Origin: Rossellomorea marisflavi
GTDB taxonomy: Bacteria > Bacillota > Bacilli > Bacillales > Bacillaceae_B
Direction: 5' to 3'
Length of the DNA stretch: 64,000 nt
Assembly (NCBI RefSeq): GCF_009806575.1
Contig: NZ_CP047095.1
Location: 2,484,001 to 2,548,000 of the forward strand
Within the stretch, counting starts at the first letter, position 1. Each line of letters opens with the position of its first letter. Shown one piece after another: positions 24,737-32,460 of the stretch. Below the pieces are notes generated by a model. The model searched no databases and was not told where the DNA came from. It saw only the letters and a list, made by a program, of their open reading frames with translations. The position numbers were made by a program, and so were the translations under genes.

Positions 24737-25162
24737 TCAATCAAAGAGCTTTTTAAATTCCCCGTAGCCTTCTTCTTCAAGTTTCTCCAGCGGGATGAAC
24801 CTGAGAGCGGCCGAATTGATGCAGTAACGGAGACCGGCCGGACCAGGACCGTCATCAAAGACATGCCCGAGATGGGAATCGGCTTCTTTGGACCGGACCT
24901 CTGTCCGTACCATAAAATGACTCCTGTCTTGTTTTTCGACGATGTCTTCCTTTTGGATCGGTTTTGTGAAGCTGGGCCATCCGCAGCCAGCGTCGTATTT
25001 ATCCCGTGAGCTGAAAAGGGCTTCACCGGACACGACATCCACATAGATACCATCAGAGAAGTGGTCCCAATACTCATTCCTGAATGGAGGCTCGGTTCCA
25101 TTGTTTTGTGTCACTTCATACTGTTCTGCTGTGAGTTTATTTTTTAGCTCTTCTTTACTCAT
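24737..25162 (-). CDS. msrB: peptide-methionine (R)-S-oxide reductase MsrB
   Basis: 141 residues. [34 protein letters not shown] and the catalytic [11 protein letters not shown] (Cys near 116) are the MsrB signature. The CxxC pairs for zinc found in many MsrB proteins are absent, as in B. subtilis YppQ. It reduces the R-form of methionine sulfoxide in proteins using thioredoxin. Its start overlaps the msrA stop by 4 bases, so the two are translationally coupled and cover both sulfoxide stereoisomers. Confidence 0.96.
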   Translation of the reverse strand: MSKEELKNKLTAEQYEVTQNNGTEPPFRNEYWDHFSDGIYVDVVSGEALFSSRDKYDAGCGWPSFTKPIQKEDIVEKQDRSHFMVRTEVRSKEADSHLGHVFDDGPGPAGLRYCINSAALRFIPLEKLEEEGYGEFKKLFD

Positions 25163-25701
25163 CCTTCATCCCTCCAATGATGCTGAATGAATCCGGCGCG
25201 GCCGGATCCTATGCTGTATTGACGATAGTGTGTGGGATTCTTTTTATAGTAATCCTGGTGATATTCCTCTGCTGGGTAGAACTCGGATGCAGGGAGGATC
25301 TTGGTTGCGATCGGCTGACTGAATCGCCCCGAAGCAGCGAGTGCCTGCTTTGAAGCCTCCGCAGCCTCCTTCTGGCTGTCATCATGATAAAAGATGACGG
25401 TCTGATACGATTGCCCCCGATCATGGAACTGCCCTCCGGGATCAGTCGGATCGATCTGCTGCCAGTAGAGCTCCAGCAACTTTTCATATGGGAATACATC
25501 GGGATCATATTCGATCTGCACTGCTTCATAATGTCCGGTTGTCTCAGAGCATACCTGACGGTAAGTCGGATTCTTGACATGCCCTCCCGTATAACCGGAT
25601 GTGATGCCGTAAATACCAGGCTGTTCATCGAATGGTTTGACCATGCACCAGAAACATCCCCCGGCGAAGGTCGCCCATTTTTTCTTCTTATCACCCGTCA
25701 T
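25159..25701 (-). CDS. msrA: peptide-methionine (S)-S-oxide reductase MsrA
   Basis: 180 residues with the active site GGCFWC near residues 14-19, [15 protein letters not shown] and [12 protein letters not shown], all standard for MsrA. It reduces S-methionine sulfoxide, restoring oxidised proteins. ATG 25701 is chosen (AAAGGG eight bases before); an upstream GTG at 25710 overlaps that site. It is first of msrA-msrB, with PTS IIA downstream. Confidence 0.96.
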   Translation of the reverse strand: MTGDKKKKWATFAGGCFWCMVKPFDEQPGIYGITSGYTGGHVKNPTYRQVCSETTGHYEAVQIEYDPDVFPYEKLLELYWQQIDPTDPGGQFHDRGQSYQTVIFYHDDSQKEAAEASKQALAASGRFSQPIATKILPASEFYPAEEYHQDYYKKNPTHYRQYSIGSGRAGFIQHHWRDEG

Positions 25702-25841
25702 GATCAACACCCTTTTCTTTTCGTGATTTCATACTGTAAGTGTACCCCAAATGCATTGAAAAGTTAAACAATCCGCCTTCCGGGACTTCGTACCGAGGTA
25801 ATGTCCGGAAGATTCGATGAACCCGGCCTGTAAAGTAAAAA

Positions 25842-25886
25842 GTCCCTTTAAAGAGGGTGTTCGCACACCTCGTATTTAAAAGGGAC
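25842..25886 (-). terminator. intrinsic terminator of rsgA
   Basis: GTCCCTTTAAA pairs with TTTAAAAGGGAC and an inner GAGGGTGT/CACACCTC stem closes a 3-base loop. Read leftward it is followed by TTTTTACTTTAC. It lies in the 278-base gap between rsgA and msrA. Confidence 0.8.
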
Positions 25887-25979
25887 CAGACCGTTATCAT
25901 GAGTAAACCCTGTACCGGCTCTTCTCTTTCCCGATCATTGGTATTTCATCATCCGGTCAATGAGGAAGGTGGCGCTGCT

Positions 25980-27020
25980 TCAGTTTTTCCGCTTCTTGCT
26001 CATGCTCTTCCATTTTTTCCTCTCGAGGGACTCGAGGCGCTTATTCCCCCGCCTTTCCATGTAGGCGATTTCCCGCTGCAGCTTTTCATAGTGAAGATAT
26101 CGATCCTCACTCAACACCCCTTCCTCGATGGCGAGTCTGATGGCACAGCCTGGTTCACCACCGTGTGAGCAGTCATTGAAACGGCAGGAGCGTGCGAGCT
26201 CCTCCACGTCGTTGAACTGGGTGGACAGACCTTCGCTTCCGTGGAGGATCTGTATCTCCCTCATGCCTGGCGTATCGATAAGCGCCGCTCCCGAATCGAG
26301 GAGGAAGAGCTCCCGATGGGTCGTGGTATGCCTTCCTTTATCATCCGAATGCCTGACTTCCTTCGTTTTCTGCAGGCTTTCTTGAAGGAGTTCATTTGTC
26401 AGGGTGGATTTTCCCACTCCGGAAGAGCCCGTCAAGGCTACGGTCTTACCAGGGGTAAGATACGGATACAGCGCCTCCAACCCTGTCCGGTCCAGAGAAC
26501 TGATGGCCATGACGGGCACCCCAAGAAGCGCAGCCTCCACTTCAGAAACCCGTTCAACCGCATCGGGGCAGACGTCGGCCTTCGTCAGGATCACAACGGG
26601 GGTTGCACCGCTCTCCCAGCACAGGATGACGTATCGCTCGATGCGATGAAGATTAAGATCGTCATTCAATGAGCTCAGAATGAAGACCGTGTCAATATTC
26701 GCAGCAATGATTTGCTCCTCTGCCTCATTCCCCGCCATTTTCCGTGAGAACTTGCTCTTCCTGGGAAGGACACGCTCGATGATTGCCTCATCCTTCCTGA
26801 TTGCCACCCAGTCACCGACTGCTGGAAGATCTTCGCGGGAGTCTGATTGGAACCTCATCTTTCCTGTGACCTGACACAGTAATCCTTCTTCCACGTCAGT
26901 CATCACTTTATAGAATCCTTTTTGTTCCGTGACCACCCGTGCCACTTCCATATGTTCTTCAAGATAGGGGGCATATTCCTCCCTGGCACTGCTGAAAATG
27001 ATTGATTTATATTGATTCAA
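25980..27020 (-). CDS. rsgA: ribosome small-subunit-dependent GTPase RsgA
   Basis: 346 residues. An N-terminal OB-fold precedes a circularly permuted GTPase: LTKAD (G4) comes before GSSGVGKST (G1, about 199-207) and DTPGMR (G3). The C-terminal zinc module CRFNDCSHGGEPGC keeps all ligands, and a Lys/Arg-rich tail follows. RsgA checks late 30S maturation and hydrolyses GTP on the ribosome. The protein is longer than B. subtilis YloQ (298) and outside the prkC neighbourhood, so it may be the second, larger RsgA type of bacilli. The start is TTG 27020 with GGGAGGA upstream. A terminator hairpin and a small ORF precede it in the same transcript (see 27036-27244). Confidence 0.93.
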   Translation of the reverse strand: MNQYKSIIFSSAREEYAPYLEEHMEVARVVTEQKGFYKVMTDVEEGLLCQVTGKMRFQSDSREDLPAVGDWVAIRKDEAIIERVLPRKSKFSRKMAGNEAEEQIIAANIDTVFILSSLNDDLNLHRIERYVILCWESGATPVVILTKADVCPDAVERVSEVEAALLGVPVMAISSLDRTGLEALYPYLTPGKTVALTGSSGVGKSTLTNELLQESLQKTKEVRHSDDKGRHTTTHRELFLLDSGAALIDTPGMREIQILHGSEGLSTQFNDVEELARSCRFNDCSHGGEPGCAIRLAIEEGVLSEDRYLHYEKLQREIAYMERRGNKRLESLERKKWKSMSKKRKN

Positions 27021-27035
27021 TGGTATTTCCTCCCT

Positions 27036-27072
27036 AAAATAAAAAATCCATCCGCGTTCATCACGCAGACGG
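27036..27072 (-). terminator. intrinsic terminator in the rsgA leader (attenuator)
   Basis: Read leftward, CCGTCTGCGT (27072-27063) pairs with ACGCGGATGG (27057-27048), two G-U pairs allowed, around GATGA. ATTTTTTATTTT follows. It ends only about 15 bases before the rsgA start, so it must control entry into rsgA. The loop side GCGTGATGAA (27066-27057) is also complementary to the leader ORF at 27131-27122. Confidence 0.75.
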
Positions 27073-27108
27073 ATTCTCCTTCAGGCAGAATGATCCCTGT
27101 TAATCCCG

Positions 27109-27183
27109 TTAGAGCACGGAAGCGTGATGAATGTGGTGTTTGTATCGGTATGTGTGGTTGAATGCTTCAGTCGTGAATCCCAT
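27109..27183 (-). CDS. His-rich leader peptide ORF upstream of rsgA
   Basis: 24 codons from ATG 27183, with AGG eight bases upstream; an in-frame ATG at 27189 would add two residues. The peptide has five histidines, four of them in the run HHIHH, and ends ASVL. It lies on the leader RNA between a good promoter (27217-27244) and the terminator (27036-27072). Base pairing links its start region, its His codons and the terminator. These features suggest a regulatory uORF, not a functional protein. A conserved peptide function is the alternative. Confidence 0.6.
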   Translation of the reverse strand: MGFTTEAFNHTYRYKHHIHHASVL

Positions 27184-27192
27184 ATTCATCAC
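27121..27192 (-). promoter_or_regulatory. mutually exclusive pairing segments of the rsgA attenuator
   Basis: Segment 1, GTGATGAAT (27192-27184, over the uORF start), is complementary to segment 2, ATTCATCAC (27132-27124, inside the uORF). Segment 2 (TTCATCACGC, 27131-27122) is also perfectly complementary over 10 bases to segment 3 (GCGTGATGAA, 27066-27057), the 5' side of the terminator. So 1:2 with the terminator (off) and 2:3 (on) exclude each other. This is the layout of ribosome-mediated attenuators. Confidence 0.6.
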
Positions 27193-27216
27193 CTGCTCTC
27201 TTTTGTCGTTATTCAA

Positions 27217-27244
27217 ATTATATCATCATTATTCCGAAGTGCAA
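27217..27244 (-). promoter_or_regulatory. sigma-A promoter of the rsgA leader
   Basis: TTGCAC (27244-27239) and consensus TATAAT (27222-27217) with a 16-base spacer. Predicted start near 27210, about 25 bases before the leader ORF. Confidence 0.7.
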
Positions 27245-27253
27245 GAATATTTT

Positions 27254-27281
27254 CACCGTTTGGGCGATTGTGCATATTCTA
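27254..27281 (+). promoter_or_regulatory. candidate sigma-K (or sigma-E) promoter of the DUF4397 gene
   Basis: CACC (27254-27257), a 15-base spacer and CATATTCTA (27273-27281) match the sigma-K pattern mACm - CATAnnnTA. The start codon lies 35 bases further. It suggests late mother-cell expression. It lies back to back with the rsgA promoter. Confidence 0.45.
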
Positions 27282-27315
27282 TCCTGTCAAGTCTGTACGA
27301 AGGAGAGATGTCTTC

Positions 27316-28056
27316 ATGAGCCAAGAACAATATTTGAATAAAGCCGCGATGTATGATCTTTTGTCCTGCTACTACAAATATTCCAATCCGAATATGCACC
27401 ATCATTATTATCTGAAACACCTTAAATATATGAGGCTTGCCCTGGAAGCCCAGAGAGCCGATCTGACGACGGCTGCCCAACCGAGCTATGTCCGGGTATT
27501 CCACGGAGTACCGGATGCCGGTGAGGTCGATGTTTATGTCAATGGTCACCGCGTCCTGCGGAAACTCGCATTCAAGGATGTCAGCGACTACCTCACCCTG
27601 CCGGGGGGCAAATACCATATTGATGTGTATCCGACAGGAACCAGTACAGAAACGATCATCAGCAAAAAGGTAAAAGTCGATCCGGGTAAGGCATACACGT
27701 TGGCAGCAGCAGGAACCACGAAAAAGCTGCAGCTCCTTCCGTATGTGGATGAACCTGGTGTCCCTGCCGGTGAAACGAAAGTGAAATTCATCCACCTTTC
27801 ACCGGATGCCCCTGCCGTTGACATCGCGGTCAAAGGAAGAGATGTCATCTTCCCGAATGTCTCCTTTAAGCAGGCAACGGAATACCTGGGATTGACTCCG
27901 ATGACCGTCGACCTCGAAGTCAGGCCGGCAGGATCAAAGGACGTTGTCCTGTCCATCCCTGATGTCAAATTCGAGGCGAATCAGGCCTATACGATCATTG
28001 CAGCGGGCTTCGCAGGCGGCGAGCCTGCCCTGGAAGCTGTGCTCATCAACGGATAA
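27316..28056 (+). CDS. DUF4397 domain protein
   Basis: 246 residues. A His/Tyr-rich head of about 55 residues (HHHYYLKHLKY) precedes two tandem beta-sandwich repeats of about 95 residues. Each starts VRVFHGVPDAGEVDVYVNG or VKFIHLSPDAPAVDIAVKG, the DUF4397 signature. No signal peptide is present, unlike many exported DUF4397 proteins. ATG 27316 has AAGGAG ten bases upstream; longer in-frame starts lack one. The upstream sigma-K-like promoter hints at a spore-coat or mother-cell role (inference). Function unknown. Confidence 0.85.
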   Translation: MSQEQYLNKAAMYDLLSCYYKYSNPNMHHHYYLKHLKYMRLALEAQRADLTTAAQPSYVRVFHGVPDAGEVDVYVNGHRVLRKLAFKDVSDYLTLPGGKYHIDVYPTGTSTETIISKKVKVDPGKAYTLAAAGTTKKLQLLPYVDEPGVPAGETKVKFIHLSPDAPAVDIAVKGRDVIFPNVSFKQATEYLGLTPMTVDLEVRPAGSKDVVLSIPDVKFEANQAYTIIAAGFAGGEPALEAVLING

Positions 28057-28063
28057 ATAAGAA

Positions 28064-28092
28064 AGAAGGCAGCCGGAAGGCTGCCTTCTTTT
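28064..28092. terminator. bidirectional intrinsic terminator
   Basis: AGAAGGCAGCC pairs with GGCTGCCTTCT around GGAA; T-rich on both exits. It separates the convergent DUF4397 and ypmS genes and reaches the ypmS stop. Confidence 0.88.
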
Positions 28093-28684
28093 AGTTTTGC
28101 AGGGCGCGATCAACGGGAACGAGCAATCGGAAGGAGATACGGTCATCCTTCAAATTGAACTCATTGGCGCGCACCTTGATGTCGCTCTTCAGCTCCATAT
28201 CCTGAAGGGCCACGTAGATTTCTTCATCATTTGGTCGAATCTTCACCCACTCGGGGAAATTATAGGAGTCCCTTACGATTTTAAGCACGTAGGAGACCGG
28301 TAATTTGAGTTTACCCAGTGAGATGGATTTCTGCTTCAGCAGGATATCCCCATTCTCTAGGGCTTCCGGTTCGAATGTCAATTTAAAATCCAGATTCGAG
28401 GTGAACACCGGTACGGAACCGATGAGTTCGACATCATCTTTCAGCTGTACCCCGTAATCAACCGGGCCATCCATGCCCTCTTCTTCAATATAATGCTCGA
28501 TGATCAGGTTCAGATCCTCTTTGTCTGTCTGGATATTGAATCCGACATCATTGTTCTCATCAGGATTCCCTTTAGGGACCGGGTCGTCCTTGATCGGTGC
28601 AGACACCATGATCAGGAGGACGATGATCACTGCCAACATCAGCCCGGCTAAAGCAAAGAACCCCACTTTCCATTTGCTCTTCAT
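28091..28684 (-). CDS. ypmS: YpmS family membrane-anchored protein
   Basis: 197 residues. A short basic N-terminus and one hydrophobic helix (about 9-31) anchor it, with the rest outside the cell. The extracellular part has DLNLIIEHYIEE, GPVDYGVQLKDDVELIGSVPVF and SLGKLKLPVSYVLKIV, as in the YpmS (DUF2140) family. Its role is not known; YpmS-like domains may bind lipids or sugars. It lies directly downstream of ypmR, 14 bases apart, forming a ypmR-ypmS pair as in B. subtilis. Confidence 0.88.
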   Translation of the reverse strand: MKSKWKVGFFALAGLMLAVIIVLLIMVSAPIKDDPVPKGNPDENNDVGFNIQTDKEDLNLIIEHYIEEEGMDGPVDYGVQLKDDVELIGSVPVFTSNLDFKLTFEPEALENGDILLKQKSISLGKLKLPVSYVLKIVRDSYNFPEWVKIRPNDEEIYVALQDMELKSDIKVRANEFNLKDDRISFRLLVPVDRALQN

Positions 28685-28698
28685 GGCGACTCCTCTTC

Positions 28699-29508
28699 CT
28701 ATTGATTTTTCTCTTTACGCGTCAACGAAGCTAATGTTTCCCCCTTCGTCATCCTTTTAAACATGCGCTCTGCAATGAGCTCATACCCATCGTCATTCGG
28801 ATGGAAATAATCCTCGAACAGCAATTCATCCCCGGCATCGATGAAGAGATCGTCAATCTCGACGAACAGGGAACGATCATAGTCATCCAGCACCTCACGA
28901 CTTCCTTCATTCCAGCTATCAATGATTTCTTCCACCTCTTCAATATCGGAGAACCAGGTGTTGAAAGGGTTATATAGCCCGACAAGGACGATTCCGGCAT
29001 CTGGATTATATTCCCTGATCGTATCAAGGATTTCTTTCAGGCGTTCCTGATAGGCAATTTGCTCCTGTTGAAAGACATCAAGCTTCAGCTTGGAAAGATT
29101 CTGCTTGAAGATCTTCATGACATCATTGCCTCCGATCGTGATCATGACCACGTCGGATTTTTCAATGGATGATTTCACTTCTTCGGTTTTGATCTTTTTC
29201 AACAATTGATCCGTCCGATTTCCCCTGATGCCATAATTATGGAACTCGGCATCCTTCACACCATCGGTGGATTCAAGAAGCTTCTCAAGATAAGGAACAT
29301 ATCCCCCGCTGTTGGTACTGTCTCCAACCCCCTGGGTCAGGGAATCCCCGACAGAGGTGACATTCATATTCTTCGGAATGAACGCTTCTGGAGGCTGGTC
29401 TTTTTCCCAGTCGGAAACCTGCCTCGAAACATGCTTCGCCGCATCTTCTATGGAACACCCCGATAAGAAAAATACAAAAGCGAGAATGAGGACACCCCAT
29501 TTTTTCAT
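28699..29508 (-). CDS. ypmR: SGNH/GDSL-hydrolase lipoprotein YpmR
   Basis: 269 residues. The lipobox FLSGC lies within the first 20 residues, so it is a surface lipoprotein. SGNH blocks are intact: GDSLTQGVGDS (nucleophile Ser), GIRGN, ITIGGNDVM (Gly and Asn) and FHPNDDGYELIA (His). It is an extracytoplasmic esterase or lipase of unknown substrate. Start uncertain among GTG 29517, ATG 29511 and ATG 29508; the last has the best spacing to GAGG. Operon with ypmS. Confidence 0.92.
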   Translation of the reverse strand: MKKWGVLILAFVFFLSGCSIEDAAKHVSRQVSDWEKDQPPEAFIPKNMNVTSVGDSLTQGVGDSTNSGGYVPYLEKLLESTDGVKDAEFHNYGIRGNRTDQLLKKIKTEEVKSSIEKSDVVMITIGGNDVMKIFKQNLSKLKLDVFQQEQIAYQERLKEILDTIREYNPDAGIVLVGLYNPFNTWFSDIEEVEEIIDSWNEGSREVLDDYDRSLFVEIDDLFIDAGDELLFEDYFHPNDDGYELIAERMFKRMTKGETLASLTRKEKNQ

Positions 29509-29775
29509 CATATTCACCTCGCCTTTCCTTTATATATAGTATATCACTCTTCATTCAGACCGAAACATGATCCAGACGTTTTGAAGTTACTAGTGTATCA
29601 GATAAAGAGGCATCCCGGCAATAAGTCCCTGTCCCGACCAGAAGGTGAAGGCGCATACAATCCAACTTCCGATTTGTGACAAAACGTTCAACATTCTATG
29701 ACTATTGTATGTATGGCACTCTGATAAATGAATGTTACAATTCAATTACATACGATAGAGGAGGAGGTTTTTAAA

Positions 29776-30267
29776 TTGAAGCAACGTCAAGTGTTTATCT
29801 CTTTTTTCATGGTGATGACGCTCCTCATCGCCGGATGTTCCGAAGAGGAAAAAACAACAGAGGAGCATGATCACGAAAGCCATGCAGTCATGAATGAGGA
29901 CATCCAGGAAGAAACCTCATCACCGGAGATCCTCCCTTCATTCCTTGACGGGAAAGAGGATACAATGAAGACGATTTATGCGGCATCGGCTCAGCATCAG
30001 GAACTTCTTGAATACATACCGTGCTACTGCGGATGCGGTGATTCTGCCGGACATAAAAGCAATTTCAACTGCTTTGTCCAACAGAAGAATGGCGAGAAGA
30101 CCACATGGGATGACCATGGGACCCGCTGTGGGGTATGCCTGGAAATTGCGGCCGAATCCATCGTCGAATATAACAAGGGCAAGTCCATCAAGGAGATTCG
30201 CAAGACCATCGATGAGAAGTACAATGAGGGCTATGCGAAGCCGACGCCTACCCCGATGCCTTCCTGA
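29776..30267 (+). CDS. PCYCGC-motif lipoprotein
   Basis: 163 residues. The signal peptide ends at a lipobox (LIAGC), an acidic linker rich in Glu and His follows, and then the core domain with PCYCGCGDSAGHKSNFNCF and GTRCGVCLEIA. This is the PCYCGC family of Bacillaceae lipoproteins; the clustered cysteines and His-rich linker suggest metal binding (inference). The start is TTG 29776 with GGAGG eight bases upstream. It is monocistronic with a strong terminator. Function unknown. Confidence 0.85.
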   Translation: MKQRQVFISFFMVMTLLIAGCSEEEKTTEEHDHESHAVMNEDIQEETSSPEILPSFLDGKEDTMKTIYAASAQHQELLEYIPCYCGCGDSAGHKSNFNCFVQQKNGEKTTWDDHGTRCGVCLEIAAESIVEYNKGKSIKEIRKTIDEKYNEGYAKPTPTPMPS

Positions 30268-30271
30268 TTGC

Positions 30272-30307
30272 AAAAAAGGACGAAAGCCTGGGCTTTCGTC
30301 CCTTTTT
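30272..30307. terminator. bidirectional intrinsic terminator
   Basis: AAAAAGGACGAAAGCC pairs with GGCTTTCGTCCCTTTTT (one offset base). It separates the PCYCGC gene and the convergent degV-family gene. Confidence 0.88.
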
Positions 30308-30309
30308 GA

Positions 30310-31152
30310 TCAATCCGTATAATAAGTGAAGCCGATTGCCCCGATCCCCGTGTGGGTGCTGATGATCGGTGTGGTGACGCCGATATCGAATTGATCATAT
30401 CCGGTCTTTTCGGCAATTTTTAATTTAAGGTTCTGGGCAAGGGCCAATCCATCGGCATGACAGAGCCCGACACCTTTGATCGTTTTGCCCTTCACATCCT
30501 CCATGAACTGTTGCACAAGGAATTTCACGACCTGGGTGTGACTCCTGACTTTTGCGACGGGAGTATATTCTCCGCCTGCAAGGGAAGCAATCGGCTTGAT
30601 GTTCAGCAGGGAGCCGATCATGGCTTTCCCCTTTCCGATACGCCCACCCTTGACGAGGTTCTCGAGCGTGTCCACTACCACATAAAGCTGTGTCTTCTCC
30701 CGGATTTCCGTAATGGCCTCCAGGATGTCCTCCACACCTTTTCCTTCTTTGGCAAGCCTCGCCGCCTCGATCACCTGAAAACCGAGTCCCCGCGAAATGA
30801 ACCGGGAGTCGACAACCGTTACATCCGTCTCGGTAATTTCGGCAGCGGACTCAGCGGACCGGACCGTTCCACTCATGCCGCCCGTCATATGGATGGAAAT
30901 CACTTTCGATCCATCTTTCCCGAGCTCGTCATATAGCTCTGCGAATACCCCTGCTGAAGGCTGTGAGCTTTTAGGAAGTTCATCCGATGCTTTCATCTTT
31001 TCCAGGAACATTTCAGGTGAAAGATCCACTCTATCTAAATAGGTTTCCCCTTCGATGAAGATCGAAAGTGGAACCACATGTATATCCAAGTCCCCGATCA
31101 TGTCTTCCGATAAGTCTGCTGTTGAATCAGTTACAATTTTGATTTTCTCCAT
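30310..31152 (-). CDS. DegV family fatty-acid-binding protein
   Basis: 280 residues. KIVTDSTADLS at the N-terminus, TSQPSAG-like (KSSQPSAGVFAELYD), HMTGGMSGTVRSAES and a KGGRIGKGKAMIGSLL segment are standard DegV landmarks. DegV/FakB proteins bind a fatty acid and present it to FakA for phosphorylation; there is no fakA here. A second DegV gene lies at 40849, so the window has two. The start is ATG 31152; an upstream ATG at 31161 is possible. Confidence 0.93.
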   Translation of the reverse strand: MEKIKIVTDSTADLSEDMIGDLDIHVVPLSIFIEGETYLDRVDLSPEMFLEKMKASDELPKSSQPSAGVFAELYDELGKDGSKVISIHMTGGMSGTVRSAESAAEITETDVTVVDSRFISRGLGFQVIEAARLAKEGKGVEDILEAITEIREKTQLYVVVDTLENLVKGGRIGKGKAMIGSLLNIKPIASLAGGEYTPVAKVRSHTQVVKFLVQQFMEDVKGKTIKGVGLCHADGLALAQNLKLKIAEKTGYDQFDIGVTTPIISTHTGIGAIGFTYYTD

Positions 31153-31295
31153 GTTAGCCACATCCTATCTTCCTTATCCCTCTCATTATAGCGTGCTTTG
31201 TTTGAGATTTAAATAGATGAAAAGGATTTCACCGTTTCTACACAAAACGGGCTTCCATGACTTCGCCGCGAATCACCCGGCCACATACGAATAAA

Positions 31296-31331
31296 GTGCC
31301 ACTGCAAAGCTCTATAGCTAAGCAGCGGCAC
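31296..31331 (-). terminator. intrinsic terminator of ypmP
   Basis: GTGCCGCTGC pairs with GCAGTGGCAC (one G-U pair), followed leftward by TTTATTCG. It lies about 10 bases past the stop. Confidence 0.75.
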
Positions 31332-31340
31332 CCTACCCGG

Positions 31341-31586
31341 TCAAGCGTTGTTCTTCAGCTCTTCTGATTGATAAATCTTTTCGAATTCCGACCATTTCAA
31401 CGTTCTCTTCAAGTATTCCCTGAAACTGTAGGTCCCTGGTCCCTGCTTATGCAGGCTGCCCAGATAAAGCCGCAGCCTCATATTCACTGTGAACCAGTGG
31501 GGGTGATCATTTCTCATGACCGGGATCCCGTGGACCTTAATCTTCTGTCCATACTTTGTTTTGAACTCAATGGTTTTTGTCAGCAA
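31341..31586 (-). CDS. ypmP: DUF2535 family protein, YpmP-like
   Basis: 81 residues, basic, beta-rich then helical. EFKTKYGQKIKVHGIPV and LRLYLGSLHKQGPGTYSFREYL match the DUF2535 (YpmP) family, about 83 residues in B. subtilis, where it also lies near yplQ. No function is known. In B. subtilis, ilvA is next to it; here that gene is absent and hemolysin III follows directly upstream in the opposite direction. Confidence 0.85.
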   Translation of the reverse strand: MLTKTIEFKTKYGQKIKVHGIPVMRNDHPHWFTVNMRLRLYLGSLHKQGPGTYSFREYLKRTLKWSEFEKIYQSEELKNNA

Positions 31587-31770
31587 AGTATCAATCCTCT
31601 TTTATGCCCGTCTGTACTCCTATTATACCTCAATTCCCACTGCAGAATATGTCAAAACCTACACTGGTAAAAAATTTATCTCCCCATCCCTTTAATGTGA
31701 TAAAGTTTGCATTCGCTCCCCAAGAGATTTATCATGGAGGGACAATCCCATTCAGAAAGGATGTTTTTGA

Positions 31771-32409
31771 TTGACCTATGATTTCGATTTTTCAAACTGG
31801 AAGGAAGAGATAGCCAACGCCATCACCCATGGAATCGGCTTGATTATGAGTATCCCAGCGCTCATCATGCTGGTTGTTTTCGCCGTGGATAAAGGTTCGG
31901 CTTGGCACGTGGTCAGCTTCTCCATATTTGGTGCATCCATGATCCTTCTCTATCTCTTCTCCACTCTCCTTCACAGCTTTAAACCCTCTAAGGCAAAGAA
32001 TGTTTTCGCTGTCCTGGATCATTCAGCCATCTATGTGCTCATCGCCGGCACTTACACACCCCTTATGCTCGTGAGCGTGAGAAGTGCCCTTGGTTGGACA
32101 TTATTCGGGATTGTATGGGGGCTTGCCATCGTCGGAATCATCTTCAAGTGTTACTTCGTGGACCGATTTCAAATCGTATCGACCCTCTTCTACCTTGTCA
32201 TGGGGTGGCTCGTGCTTGCGGCCATCAAGCCTCTTTATGCAAGTCTCACTCCTGCGGGATTTGATCTGTTGCTTACGGGCGGTATCCTCTATTCTGTCGG
32301 AGCCGTCTTCTACGTGTGGAAGAAGATTCCTTACAATCATGCCATTTGGCATCTGTTCGTACTGGCAGGCAGCAGCTTCATGTACTTCTGCATCCTGTTC
32401 TACGTATGA
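31771..32409 (+). CDS. yplQ: hemolysin III / YplQ-type PAQR membrane protein
   Basis: 212 residues with seven hydrophobic helices. EEIANAITHGIGLIMS, FSTLLHSF, HSAIYVLIAGTYTPL and YNHAIWHLFVLAGSSFMYF carry the conserved His/Asp residues of the HlyIII/PAQR superfamily. Family members may be metal-dependent membrane hydrolases; the hemolysin name is historical. The start is TTG 31771 with AAGGA nine bases before. It is monocistronic with a strong terminator. Confidence 0.93.
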   Translation: MTYDFDFSNWKEEIANAITHGIGLIMSIPALIMLVVFAVDKGSAWHVVSFSIFGASMILLYLFSTLLHSFKPSKAKNVFAVLDHSAIYVLIAGTYTPLMLVSVRSALGWTLFGIVWGLAIVGIIFKCYFVDRFQIVSTLFYLVMGWLVLAAIKPLYASLTPAGFDLLLTGGILYSVGAVFYVWKKIPYNHAIWHLFVLAGSSFMYFCILFYV

Positions 32410-32420
32410 GTGCACTGCAA

Positions 32421-32460
32421 AAAAAGCAGTCAGCCCACAATTGGGGCTGACTGCTTTTTT
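32421..32460. terminator. bidirectional intrinsic terminator
   Basis: AAAAAGCAGTCAGCCC pairs with GGGCTGACTGCTTTTT. It separates yplQ and the convergent thyA-dfrA operon and touches the dfrA stop. Confidence 0.9.

Noticed and set aside
27124..27315. N-terminal extension of the DUF4397 gene from ATG 27124
   Set aside because: No ribosome site there; AAGGAG sits before ATG 27316, and the extension runs antisense to the rsgA leader.
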